This document shows positions 46,158-54,839 of a stretch of DNA of 64,000 nt, piece by piece. The position numbers and the translations under genes were made by a program. Position 1 is the first letter of the stretch. The number at the start of each line of letters is the position of its first letter. Under the pieces are notes generated by a model. That model ran no database searches, was not told the DNA's origin, and was given only the letters and a program-made list of their open reading frames with translations. Origin of the DNA: Bacteroidales bacterium (GTDB lineage Bacteria; Bacteroidota; Bacteroidia; Bacteroidales; Muribaculaceae); NCBI GenBank assembly GCA_014800845.1, contig JAAVFJ010000003.1, positions 62,001-126,000 on the forward strand, written 5' to 3'.

Positions 46158-49100
46158 ATGAATAAAAGACTTACTCATATCATGCCTGCACTTTTATTGG
46201 TGTTAGGCATGATTTTGCTTTACCTCCCCTCCGCTTCCGCAGCCAAGCAGACGCCGCGGAACACCTTCGCCTCTCCCGACTTTGCGTATCCGAAGACGGT
46301 GGCGGCCAATGCCGATAAAGCTCTGCAGAAGGCGCTCTCCGATGGCGATGACGTCAATGTAGTCCGCGCGCTCATCCAGCTCACAATAGCTGATAATGAT
46401 GTAAGCGCCGACAATCTACCTGCCCGCCTCCAAGCTATCAGCGACGTGGCCGCCAAAAGCTCGGGCGAGAGGCTGGCAGTCCTGCGTCTGCTGCAGGCAA
46501 GATTGCTAAATGAAGTATATCAGTCAGATAGTTACAAGTATTCTAACCGTAATCTCCCCACTGACAGCTTCCCTGCAGATCCTACCCTCTGGAGTAAAGA
46601 TCTCTTCGCGCTCCGCATCCATTCGCTTGTGAACGACGCGCTTGCCGATGAGGCTATGCTCGCCCGTGCTGACTACTCCAAATGGGCCCCCGTCTTCACC
46701 CCTCTCGATGAGCTCTCCGCGCAGTTCTACCCCGATCTCTATGCCGTGATGAGCAGCATAGGTCGCGGCACTCTGTCAAATTATACCGATGCCACCCAGG
46801 TCATACCCTTTACCGCCGCGGAAAATATTCAGTCGCCGGGTAGGAAATGCGCTGCGTTGAGCAATTCCATCGTGTCCAAAAATATTGAGATGGCCCGTGC
46901 CGACCACAACCCGGCGTGGCTCTCTGTGTGGATTAAAAATGAGAAGGGGAGCGCTGACCCAGAGCAGCGTCTGAAGCAGGTATTAGGTCTTTATAAGGAA
47001 TGTGCCGCTTCGCCATATAGTTGCGAACTGCTGCTTGCGGCTTCCGAAATTACCGGTTTGAGCGATGCTGACAATGCTTTGCTTGAGACGTTGCTGACCG
47101 AAGCAGTGGAGCGCTATCCGGATTATCCGCGCATCAACGCCCTGCGTAACGCTTTAGCGAATATGCAGCGTGCTTATGCCGACCTGAGAGTGCCGGGTCA
47201 GGTGATTCCCCGCAAGGAATTTGATATGATCGTGAAGACCCGCGGCAAGCATGGACAGCTCTACGCGCAGATTTACGCAGTGGACAATGGCAACAGCGAC
47301 CTGCGCAAATATCTTCAGACCGGCAAAGGTAAGTTTATAGGCGCCTACCCGGTGACCGGTGACACCAGCACGATGCATATAACCCTCGATAAGCCAGGTA
47401 CTTACGCCGCCGTCATGGCCGGTTCGAATGTGGCTCATAAGAATCTTATGCTTGACGCCTACCCCGTCACTTTCGAGGCTTCAGGGCTGGAGGCTTACTA
47501 CAGTTCCGGCGCTGAGAGCTGCGAGGATTCCCGTCTTTATATACTGGATGCTCTCAATGGCAAGCCTCTGAGCGGTGTTGAAGTGACGCTCACCCGCTCG
47601 GCATATAAGAAACCGACTCTCACCGAAAAGCTGAAAACCAACTCCGAAGGGTGGGTGGCTGTAGGTGCCCCCAAGCAGGGCTACCGGGATTGCACCTATC
47701 TGGCGCAACTCCGTGGCGACAAGATTGAAAACAGTATTTATCAGTATGTAAATCAGCCCTCCAGGCCCGGTGCAACAGCTCGTATTTTCCCCTCACTGAG
47801 CATATATAAACCCGGCGCCGAGTGCGATTTCGCTGTGGTAATGGCTGAGCAGGGGCTGGATACCCGCCGGTTGCTCACCGCTTATCCTATTGAGGTGCGC
47901 CTTCTGAACGCCTCCGGCCAGGATGTGGACACCCTGCAACTTACCACCGATAGCGAAGGCCGTGCTATAGGTCGCTTCACCCTCCCTAAGGATGGTATGA
48001 TGGGAACCTTTGGCATCACTGTTTACTCCGCCGATGGCAAGAAACACCTCGGCTATGAGACTATACGCGTGGAGGAATACCGAGTGCCCGGTTTCTATGT
48101 GAATCTGGAGAGCGGCAAGCCTGCCTATAAGCTTGGCGACAGCGTGGAGCTCACGGGCGAAGTGCGCAGCTACTCCGGTATGGCTATGCCCGGCAGCAGC
48201 GTGAATATCACGGTGAACTACCGTCAGCCCTGGTGGCGCAGATATAGTGCCACTGGTACCTATTCAGCTACCGTCACTACCGATGAATCCGGCAACTTCA
48301 AACTCACTTTGCCTACCTCAGCCCTCAAGGATACACCTTATGCGGCCGGCGCTTTTGAGGTGGTGGCCGAAGTCACCTCAGCAGCCGGGGAGACCTGCCG
48401 AAGCAACACCGCCGTTTTCTCTCTGGGAAATCTTGCGCGTGTAATGATTACCTCCCCCTCCTCCATTAAAGTTACAGACAAGACGGTTAAGTTTACTGCC
48501 AAAGCTGAAGACCTTCCCGATTCCGCTGCGTTGAGTTATAAACTTGTGAGTGCTGACGGCAAGGAGGTCGCTTCCGGTGACTTTCCGCTTACGGGTCTCT
48601 CGCTGCCCGCAGCGCAGCTCCCATCCGGCGAATATAAACTGACAGTAAGCATCCCCGGCGTTGAGCCGGCTGCCGACAGTGCTTCAATTGTGATTTGGCG
48701 CCCCGGTGATGCCCGCCCTCCTGTAAACACACCCCTCTGGATTCCTGAAAACAGCTATGTGGCAGAGCCCGGAGCTAAGACTGTTGACATCATATTCGGC
48801 AGCACGGCCACTGAGCAGTCCGTGCTGGTGACTGTGGCCGATGAGCACAAAATCCTGTCACGCCAGACTGTGGTGCTCACCGACTGCAATAGGAGAGTGA
48901 GTGTCCCGGTGCCTGCCGATGGCCACAAGAATTTTGTATGCCTCTTTACTGTTAACGATGCCAAATGCTATCCGGCTACCATCGAGGTAAACGCCCCTCA
49001 TCGTGAGCTGAAGATGCAGGTTAAGTCCTTCCGCGACAAAATCTTTGCCGGTGGCAAAGAGCGCTGGTCGTTCAGCTACGTCGGTGAGAATGTAAGCGCA

Positions 49101-51776
49101 GCAGACATGCCTGTGATTGCAACCCTCTCTGACAAAGCGCTCAACGCGCTCGTGCCCTTCTCATGGCAATGGATTGAGTATAGCTTCCTCAGCCAGGGTG
49201 TGAACACCTCCTATTGGTCTACAGGCCTGATGGGCAACACATTCAGCCTTGGCGATTCCACCCCTTACACCTATCCCGCTGTCACCGTGCCCGGCTTCTA
49301 CACTTGGGGCCGAAGCATGTATCCCGTGCAGACGATCTACGTAAGAGGCACCCGGCGCATGTATGCCGCGGCTGCGCCGACCGCCGCCCCTGCCGCCGGT
49401 GCCAACATGATGATGATGAAGCAGAGTCAGACAGCCGATTCGGCAGCCGCTATAGAGGAATCTGTAAAAGTAGAGGGTGCAGATGAGGGTGGAGCGCTCC
49501 CCGCCGCCGATGTTCAGCTGCGCCCTGCCGAGCTCCCCCTTGCGTGGTTCAAGCCCGCTTTGATCACCGACGGAAAGGGCCTTCTGGAAATCTCCTTTGA
49601 CGTGCCCGATTTCAACACTACCTGGCAGCTTCAGCTTCTCGCTTATACCCGCGACCTGATAACCACCAACTCGGTGCTTTACACCGTGGCCTCCAAACCG
49701 GTGATGGTAAAATCGGTTGTACCCCGCTTCCTGCGCACCGGCGACAAGGCGCGACTGACGGCCACTCTCTTCAATAACACTGACGCCGTGGCCTCTCCCG
49801 AAGCCGAGGTTATAATCTTTAATCCCCTTGACAACAGGGTCATTGCAAGCCGCAAATATGAGGCGCAGCCTCTGGACTCCATGGGGCAGCGCGTGCTTGA
49901 CATTGAGCTGACAGTGCCTGCCGATGTTCAGACCTTGGGCTACAAAGTGCTGGCGCGTTCCGGTGAGTATTCCGACGGCGAGCAGAGCCTGATAGGCATT
50001 CTCCCCTCATCTTCCCCCGTGACGGAGGGCTATCCCTTCTATTTGTCGCCCAGTCAGGATGAATTTACCATGCAGCTTCCGGACCTCAGAGAGGGGAGTG
50101 CAGCACTGCAGTACTGCGACAACCCGGTGTGGTATTGCGTGACGGCATTGCCCACCGTAGCCGCGGAGCAAAATGCTTCTGTGCTGTCAGTAGCCAACTC
50201 ATTGTTTGCTAATGCAATAACAGCACACCTCGTCGGAAAATATCCGCGTATCACCGAAGCTGTAGAGCTCTGGAAAGCCACCTCCGACTCCACGCTCATG
50301 TCTGCTCTGGAGCGCGATCCGCAGCTTAAGGCCGTAATGCTTTCGGCTACCCCCTGGGTGACCAATGCCGAGAGCGAGACGCTCAGAATGGCGCAGTTGG
50401 CATCGTTTATCTCCAACTCTAAAGCCGCAAGCGAGGAGGCCATTAAAGCCCTTATTGACCGCGTAAACCCCGACGGAGGCTGGAGCTGGTGCGATGGCAT
50501 GCCCTCCTCCGAATACATCACGCGCCGAGTGCTCGCGCAGCTCGCCAAGCTGAAAGACATAGGCGCATTGCCCGCAGGTTCAGAGCTTGCTGCAGTGATT
50601 GATAAGGCCATCGGCTACTGCGAGACACAGATAATCCGCCAGACTGCAGGCACCAAGAATGTAGACGCTGAGAGTCTGATGAATTGGTTCTACATCCGCA
50701 GCTTCTTCCCGGCTCCAAACAGCACAGATACCAAAAGTCCGGTTGCTGTAATGAAGGCTCTGAAGACCTCCTGCATCAAGAAGATTCGCGCCAACTGGAA
50801 GAATTACAGCATAGCTGACGCTGCCACCGCGGCCATACTCCTTTATCGCGATGGCTACCCCATGCAGGCGCGCGAAATACTGGAATCGCTCAGACAGCGC
50901 GCTGAGACAGCAGCCGAAAAGGGTATGTGGTATGCTAACTTTCAGAACGACTTTTCAGGACTTTCAACCCTGCTCACCACCACGCGTGTGCTGGAAGCAT
51001 TCACAGATATTTCTCCCGACTCCCCGTGCATCGAGCCCCTGGTGCAGTGGCTTGTGCTTGAGCGTCAGGCTCGCGACTGGGGAGGTAGTGCCTCGGTGGC
51101 CGAAGTGGTCTGGGCAATCATCAACGGTGCTCCGAAGTGGACAGAACCCTCCGAGCCCGCTCAGATTGAGCTTAACGGCAAACGCCTGGATATAAGCAAG
51201 ATGTCCGCGCTGACCGGTGCGATTACTCTCCCCCTCGATGCGAGCGAGGCTTCACGTGCGCAGCTTGCCATCAGCCGCAGCTCTCAGTCGCCGGCATGGG
51301 GCGGAATAATCACCCGCTACATTGCCCCCATAGAGGATGTCAAGGATTTCAGCAACGGCGCAGTGAGTGTGACCAAACGTCTCCTGCTCGTAGTGCAGGA
51401 TGAGGCAGGCACCCACACAGAGAACGTAGGCGATCGCCCGCTCAAGTCTGGAGACAAGGTGAGAGTGCAACTCACAGTTGAATCCGCGCGCGACATAGAT
51501 TATGCCGTGATTACCGACGAGCAGTGCGGCTGCCTGATGCCCGCTGACCAGCTCTCCGGCTACAAGTATGGTGGCGAAGTTGGCTACTACCGCGAGGTGC
51601 GCACAGGTGTGACCAATTTCTTCATACCGCGTTTGCATAAAGGCAAATTCCTGGTGGAATACGATTGCTACGTGGAGGGGGAAGGAACCTACGCCTCCGG
51701 CATAGCCACCCTGCAAAGTCTCTACGCCCCCTCCCTGACCGCTCACTCGGCCGGCTCCGACGTCCACGTGCAGTGA
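46158..51776 (+). CDS. alpha-2-macroglobulin family protein without a thioester
   Basis: 1,872 residues with a signal peptide (MPALLLVLGMILLYLPSASA). Beta-sandwich MG domains are visible, including an MG2-like part around residues 640-740 (GFYVNLESGKPAYKLGDSVEL) and the bait/ANA region with LAWFKPALITDGKGLLEISFDVPDFNTTW near 1130. The alpha/alpha toroid (TED) is at about 1280-1620. Where a thioester type would carry CxEQ the sequence reads TVAAEQNAS: no cysteine, so no thioester. Members trap attacking proteases in the periplasm or at the surface. This matches the thioester-less Bacteroidota form. No pbpC partner is near. Confidence 0.88.
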   Translation: MNKRLTHIMPALLLVLGMILLYLPSASAAKQTPRNTFASPDFAYPKTVAANADKALQKALSDGDDVNVVRALIQLTIADNDVSADNLPARLQAISDVAAKSSGERLAVLRLLQARLLNEVYQSDSYKYSNRNLPTDSFPADPTLWSKDLFALRIHSLVNDALADEAMLARADYSKWAPVFTPLDELSAQFYPDLYAVMSSIGRGTLSNYTDATQVIPFTAAENIQSPGRKCAALSNSIVSKNIEMARADHNPAWLSVWIKNEKGSADPEQRLKQVLGLYKECAASPYSCELLLAASEITGLSDADNALLETLLTEAVERYPDYPRINALRNALANMQRAYADLRVPGQVIPRKEFDMIVKTRGKHGQLYAQIYAVDNGNSDLRKYLQTGKGKFIGAYPVTGDTSTMHITLDKPGTYAAVMAGSNVAHKNLMLDAYPVTFEASGLEAYYSSGAESCEDSRLYILDALNGKPLSGVEVTLTRSAYKKPTLTEKLKTNSEGWVAVGAPKQGYRDCTYLAQLRGDKIENSIYQYVNQPSRPGATARIFPSLSIYKPGAECDFAVVMAEQGLDTRRLLTAYPIEVRLLNASGQDVDTLQLTTDSEGRAIGRFTLPKDGMMGTFGITVYSADGKKHLGYETIRVEEYRVPGFYVNLESGKPAYKLGDSVELTGEVRSYSGMAMPGSSVNITVNYRQPWWRRYSATGTYSATVTTDESGNFKLTLPTSALKDTPYAAGAFEVVAEVTSAAGETCRSNTAVFSLGNLARVMITSPSSIKVTDKTVKFTAKAEDLPDSAALSYKLVSADGKEVASGDFPLTGLSLPAAQLPSGEYKLTVSIPGVEPAADSASIVIWRPGDARPPVNTPLWIPENSYVAEPGAKTVDIIFGSTATEQSVLVTVADEHKILSRQTVVLTDCNRRVSVPVPADGHKNFVCLFTVNDAKCYPATIEVNAPHRELKMQVKSFRDKIFAGGKERWSFSYVGENVSAADMPVIATLSDKALNALVPFSWQWIEYSFLSQGVNTSYWSTGLMGNTFSLGDSTPYTYPAVTVPGFYTWGRSMYPVQTIYVRGTRRMYAAAAPTAAPAAGANMMMMKQSQTADSAAAIEESVKVEGADEGGALPAADVQLRPAELPLAWFKPALITDGKGLLEISFDVPDFNTTWQLQLLAYTRDLITTNSVLYTVASKPVMVKSVVPRFLRTGDKARLTATLFNNTDAVASPEAEVIIFNPLDNRVIASRKYEAQPLDSMGQRVLDIELTVPADVQTLGYKVLARSGEYSDGEQSLIGILPSSSPVTEGYPFYLSPSQDEFTMQLPDLREGSAALQYCDNPVWYCVTALPTVAAEQNASVLSVANSLFANAITAHLVGKYPRITEAVELWKATSDSTLMSALERDPQLKAVMLSATPWVTNAESETLRMAQLASFISNSKAASEEAIKALIDRVNPDGGWSWCDGMPSSEYITRRVLAQLAKLKDIGALPAGSELAAVIDKAIGYCETQIIRQTAGTKNVDAESLMNWFYIRSFFPAPNSTDTKSPVAVMKALKTSCIKKIRANWKNYSIADAATAAILLYRDGYPMQAREILESLRQRAETAAEKGMWYANFQNDFSGLSTLLTTTRVLEAFTDISPDSPCIEPLVQWLVLERQARDWGGSASVAEVVWAIINGAPKWTEPSEPAQIELNGKRLDISKMSALTGAITLPLDASEASRAQLAISRSSQSPAWGGIITRYIAPIEDVKDFSNGAVSVTKRLLLVVQDEAGTHTENVGDRPLKSGDKVRVQLTVESARDIDYAVITDEQCGCLMPADQLSGYKYGGEVGYYREVRTGVTNFFIPRLHKGKFLVEYDCYVEGEGTYASGIATLQSLYAPSLTAHSAGSDVHVQ

Positions 51777-51802
51777 GGCATTGAAATTTAATTGCCATTT
51801 GT

Positions 51803-51842
51803 GTTGCGTCCACAAATTTTTTATTAACTTTGTGGGCGCAAC
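51803..51842. promoter_or_regulatory. 14-bp dyad overlapping the -7 box of the Omp28-like gene
   Basis: GTTGCGTCCACAAA (51803-51816) pairs with TTTGTGGGCGCAAC (51829-51842), one T-G wobble, loop of 12. TAACTTTG (51825-51832), a -7 box, lies in its right half. It could be an operator, or the terminator of the previous gene. The -33 spacing is off (18 or 23). Confidence 0.55.
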
Positions 51843-51879
51843 TATATTTTCTACCGAAAATACTTAAACACTCTTCTAT

Positions 51880-53883
51880 ATGATGAAAAAACTACTCCTT
51901 GCTGCCGCCCTCGTCGCTTCTGCATCTGTGGCCGGCGCGCAACAATTCCCCGACCTTGAGATTTTTTCTCAGAGCTTCGACGCGGAATCTACCTCGATAG
52001 CCCCTTTCACCAGCTGGGCTACCGACGCTGAGCTGAACAGCTATTACACTCAGTATTACACCAACAACTGGCAGATTATAGCTCTGGCCAACGGTACCTA
52101 TTGGGCCGGCTCATGCTCCAGCTTCGCCGATGCCAACCAGCAGGCTGACGCCGGCCTCGTGTCTACTAAAATCCATGTGCCTGAGAATGGCGCCATGCTG
52201 CAGTTTGAGGGTGTGAACATCGACTCTCAGTATCACAATGTGCCCAACATTCTTGATGTAGTGGTGTCTACCACAGGCAATGAGAAGGCCGATTTCACTG
52301 AGGAGAATCTTCTGAAGACTATCCGCCTCAATGCTCAGTCACAGACCGCCGGCGCTACTTTCACTGACAACGCCATCTCTCTGAGCAAATATGCAGGTGA
52401 GGACATCTACATCGCATTCATAAACCGCACCACCAACGGCGGCCTGCTGCTGTTGCGCGATTTCCGTGTGGTCGACTACATGGCTTCCATGTCTGTTACC
52501 TCACAGCAGCTCTACACTGAGCCGGGCGAGTACCCCGTATCCGTACAGTTTAATCTGCGCACACCCTCCACATGTAAGGGTTATCTGGCTGAGCTTCTGG
52601 TAAATGGAGAAGTGGTATCTACCGCCACCTCCGCCCGCGAGCTCTCCACTGCTTATAACACCTACCGCGCATCGTTCCCCGACAAGCTCAATATAGCCAT
52701 GGACCAGCGTATCGACTTCACAGTGCGCGTGACTCCCAACTACGAAGGTGCCAAGTCAATAGAAATCAGCGACTTCATAATCTGCACCGAGGGTTATCCC
52801 CAGATGGTAGTAGAGGAGGAGGGCACAGGCGTAGGTTGCGGCTTCTGTCCTCTTGGTTCAGCCTTCATGGCTTACTTTACTGATGCTTATCCCGAGCAAT
52901 ATATCGGTATTGCCGTTCATGGTGGTAGCTACGCTTCAGGAGTTATGACTGCACCCAACTATTCTAACCAGTTCCTCTCCGCTTATAACACCGCCGGCGG
53001 CTATCCCTTCTGCACACTTAACCGCACAGTGAAGCCCCAGCCTCACGCCTTCAACAATATTCAGCCTGCTATCGCAGACCTGCTGAAGGCTCGCAGCTCA
53101 ATGAAGGTAGACATTAACAGAACTATATACTATGAGAATGAAAAGAAGGTAACCGTGCACTTCACTCCCGGCATCTGTGCCGACACCGAAACTGCCGACT
53201 ATCGTGCTGCTGTAGTGCTCGTGGCCGATGACCTGCATGGCACTGACAACAACGCACGTTGGGCTCAGAGCAACTATTATTCCGGTTACTCTACCTCTCA
53301 GCTCAAGGGCTTCGGAATCACCGAAGAGAACTCAGCTTATCTCGCTCCCTATTACGAGGTGTACACCAAGAGCGGTAGCTCAATCAAGGGTTGTCGCTTC
53401 GACCACGTAGCCATGGGCTGCTGGCCTGACTGGCAGGGTAATGGTTGCCCGCTCAACAGCACAATGAGCGTGGAAAATCCCGAAATGTACGCTATCACTT
53501 TTGACGTTCCCATGCAGACTGCTCTTGACGGCTTCGGTGTGCAGAAGATGGAGAACACTGCCGTAATCGTGCTCATCTTTGACGCTAAGGGTCAGATCGT
53601 AACTGCACGCCGCATGCACTATGCTGACTTTGAGGTTAGCACTTCCGGCGTAGACGCAGTAACTGCATCTACCTGCATGAAGGCTGAGCGCGTGGCTGAC
53701 CATATCGCCCTCGAAGCTCCCGCCGGAACACTCGTAGAGATCTACTCTCTGGAGGGTGCCAAGCTCGGCGCGAAGGTGATGAAGAGCGAGGCCGACGTTA
53801 TCGCCCCCGTAGGCTACAAGGGTCTCGTAGTGGTTCGCATGTCAAACGGCAACGACACTTACTTCAATAAGGTAATGTTTTAA
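51880..53883 (+). CDS. Omp28-like protein with CxxC and T9SS sorting domain
   Basis: 667 residues. Signal peptide MKKLLLAAALVASASVAGA. The first 190 residues after it resemble a choice-of-anchor beta-sandwich (LEIFSQSFDAE, WAGSCSSFADANQQADAGLV). From about residue 300 an Omp28 region: YPQMVVEEEGTGVGCGFCPL with the CGFC motif of a thioredoxin-like fold, then YIGIAVHGG. The last 75 residues (GTLVEIYSLEGAKL, YKGLVVVRMSNG) look like a T9SS sorting domain. Omp28 proteins are outer-membrane or secreted and their function is unknown. Terminator hairpin right after the stop. Confidence 0.78.
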   Translation: MMKKLLLAAALVASASVAGAQQFPDLEIFSQSFDAESTSIAPFTSWATDAELNSYYTQYYTNNWQIIALANGTYWAGSCSSFADANQQADAGLVSTKIHVPENGAMLQFEGVNIDSQYHNVPNILDVVVSTTGNEKADFTEENLLKTIRLNAQSQTAGATFTDNAISLSKYAGEDIYIAFINRTTNGGLLLLRDFRVVDYMASMSVTSQQLYTEPGEYPVSVQFNLRTPSTCKGYLAELLVNGEVVSTATSARELSTAYNTYRASFPDKLNIAMDQRIDFTVRVTPNYEGAKSIEISDFIICTEGYPQMVVEEEGTGVGCGFCPLGSAFMAYFTDAYPEQYIGIAVHGGSYASGVMTAPNYSNQFLSAYNTAGGYPFCTLNRTVKPQPHAFNNIQPAIADLLKARSSMKVDINRTIYYENEKKVTVHFTPGICADTETADYRAAVVLVADDLHGTDNNARWAQSNYYSGYSTSQLKGFGITEENSAYLAPYYEVYTKSGSSIKGCRFDHVAMGCWPDWQGNGCPLNSTMSVENPEMYAITFDVPMQTALDGFGVQKMENTAVIVLIFDAKGQIVTARRMHYADFEVSTSGVDAVTASTCMKAERVADHIALEAPAGTLVEIYSLEGAKLGAKVMKSEADVIAPVGYKGLVVVRMSNGNDTYFNKVMF

Positions 53884-53907
53884 GCTTAAGCCTTAAATAA
53901 AACTTAT

Positions 53908-53943
53908 AGGGGTGTCTCGGCGTTAGTCTGTGGACACCCCTTT
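53908..53943 (+). terminator. terminator of the Omp28-like gene
   Basis: AGGGGTGTC (53908-53916) pairs with GACACCCCT (53933-53941), 9 bp, followed by TT. Confidence 0.75.
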
Positions 53944-53958
53944 AGCATTATCATACCT

Positions 53959-54348
53959 ATGGATTTCAAATTGCATTTTGACCACTATAATATCAATGTG
54001 GCTGACCGCGACCGGTCTCTTAAGTTTTATGCCGAGGCTCTGGGCCTTCACGAAGTGGGCCACATTGACGCTCCCGACGGCTCCTTTACCATCACATATC
54101 TCGGCGATGGAGCGACAGATTTCCGCCTTGAGATAACCTGCCTCAAGGAGCATCCGCAAAATTATGACCTCGGAGAAAATGAAACGCATCTCGCGTTGCG
54201 TCTCGCCTCTAACCAGAGCTACGCAGATATGTTGGCTTATCACACGCAGATGGGCGTAGTCTGCTTTGAGAATCCCGCCATGGGTATCTATTTCATAGAG
54301 GACCCCGATGGCTACTGGATAGAAATTCTCCCTCCGAAGAAGGCCTAA
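53959..54348 (+). CDS. VOC family protein, glyoxalase I-like
   Basis: 129 residues, a single vicinal-oxygen-chelate domain made of two beta-alpha-beta-beta-beta units. The four metal ligands expected for a glyoxalase I-type enzyme are in place: His9 (FDHYNINV), Glu58 (FRLEIT), His77 (ETHLALR) and Glu122 (GYWIEILPP). A glyoxalase that clears methylglyoxal is likely, but other VOC enzymes keep these ligands. It starts only 15 bases after the terminator of the previous gene. Confidence 0.85.
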   Translation: MDFKLHFDHYNINVADRDRSLKFYAEALGLHEVGHIDAPDGSFTITYLGDGATDFRLEITCLKEHPQNYDLGENETHLALRLASNQSYADMLAYHTQMGVVCFENPAMGIYFIEDPDGYWIEILPPKKA

Positions 54349-54391
54349 GAAAGTCTTGCTTCATACGCCATAACTGTTAAAAATTATTAAT

Positions 54392-54427
54392 AACTAAGTT
54401 TTTAGTTGTGTAACTAAAAACTTAGTT
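54392..54427. promoter_or_regulatory. double BlaI-type operator
   Basis: AACTAAGTTTTTAGTT (54392-54407), spacer GTGT, then AACTAAAAACTTAGTT (54412-54427), a perfect 16-bp inverted repeat. Each half is itself a dyad AACTAA-N4-TTAGTT, so two dimer sites lie in series. The element covers the -33 position and reaches one base from the -7 box. Confidence 0.85.
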
Positions 54428-54436
54428 TTATTTTTG
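54405..54436 (+). promoter_or_regulatory. promoter of the blaI-M56 pair
   Basis: GTTG (54405-54408), 20 bp, TATTTTTG (54429-54436), then CACC. The leader is about 18-19 bases. Confidence 0.8.
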
Positions 54437-54460
54437 CACCGTAATCAAAAAAGAATCGCA

Positions 54461-54838
54461 ATGACTCACGACCGCAGACCCCTTTCAAAAAAGGAGGAGG
54501 AGATAATGAATTATTTCTGGAAAGAAGGACCGCTCTTCATCCGAGAGATAGTAGAACGGATGGCGGAGCCTAAGCCGCATGTCAACACCGTGGCTACCTT
54601 TGTGCGCTCTATCGAGGCAAAGGGGTGGCTTACGCGCGAACAAATCGGTAATTCTTACCGTTATTCGCCGGCGGTGCCGATGGAGGAGGTACGCGAGAAA
54701 TCCATGCGCGGACTCATTGACCGCTTCTTCAATAAGTCTTATCTGTCGTTTGTGTCAGCCCTGGTGAAGGAGGATAAAATCTCCCCCGAGGAGCTGCGCG
54801 AACTGCTTGAGAAAATCGAGCAGGGAAAGGAGGAGTGA
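54461..54838 (+). CDS. BlaI/MecI-family transcriptional repressor
   Basis: 125 residues from the ATG at 54461; the frame is open upstream, but the family starts with a short tail before LSKKEEEIMNYFW. A winged helix-turn-helix follows, with IREIVERMAEPKPHVNTVATFVRSI as recognition region (about residues 25-50), KGWLTREQIG..YRYSPAVP as wing, and a C-terminal dimer helix (ISPEELRELLEKIE). BlaI-type repressors leave the DNA when cut by, or after signalling from, an M56 partner, which is encoded directly downstream (one base between stop and start). It should bind the double operator at 54392-54427, so it represses itself. Confidence 0.93.
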   Translation: MTHDRRPLSKKEEEIMNYFWKEGPLFIREIVERMAEPKPHVNTVATFVRSIEAKGWLTREQIGNSYRYSPAVPMEEVREKSMRGLIDRFFNKSYLSFVSALVKEDKISPEELRELLEKIEQGKEE

Positions 54839-54839
54839 T

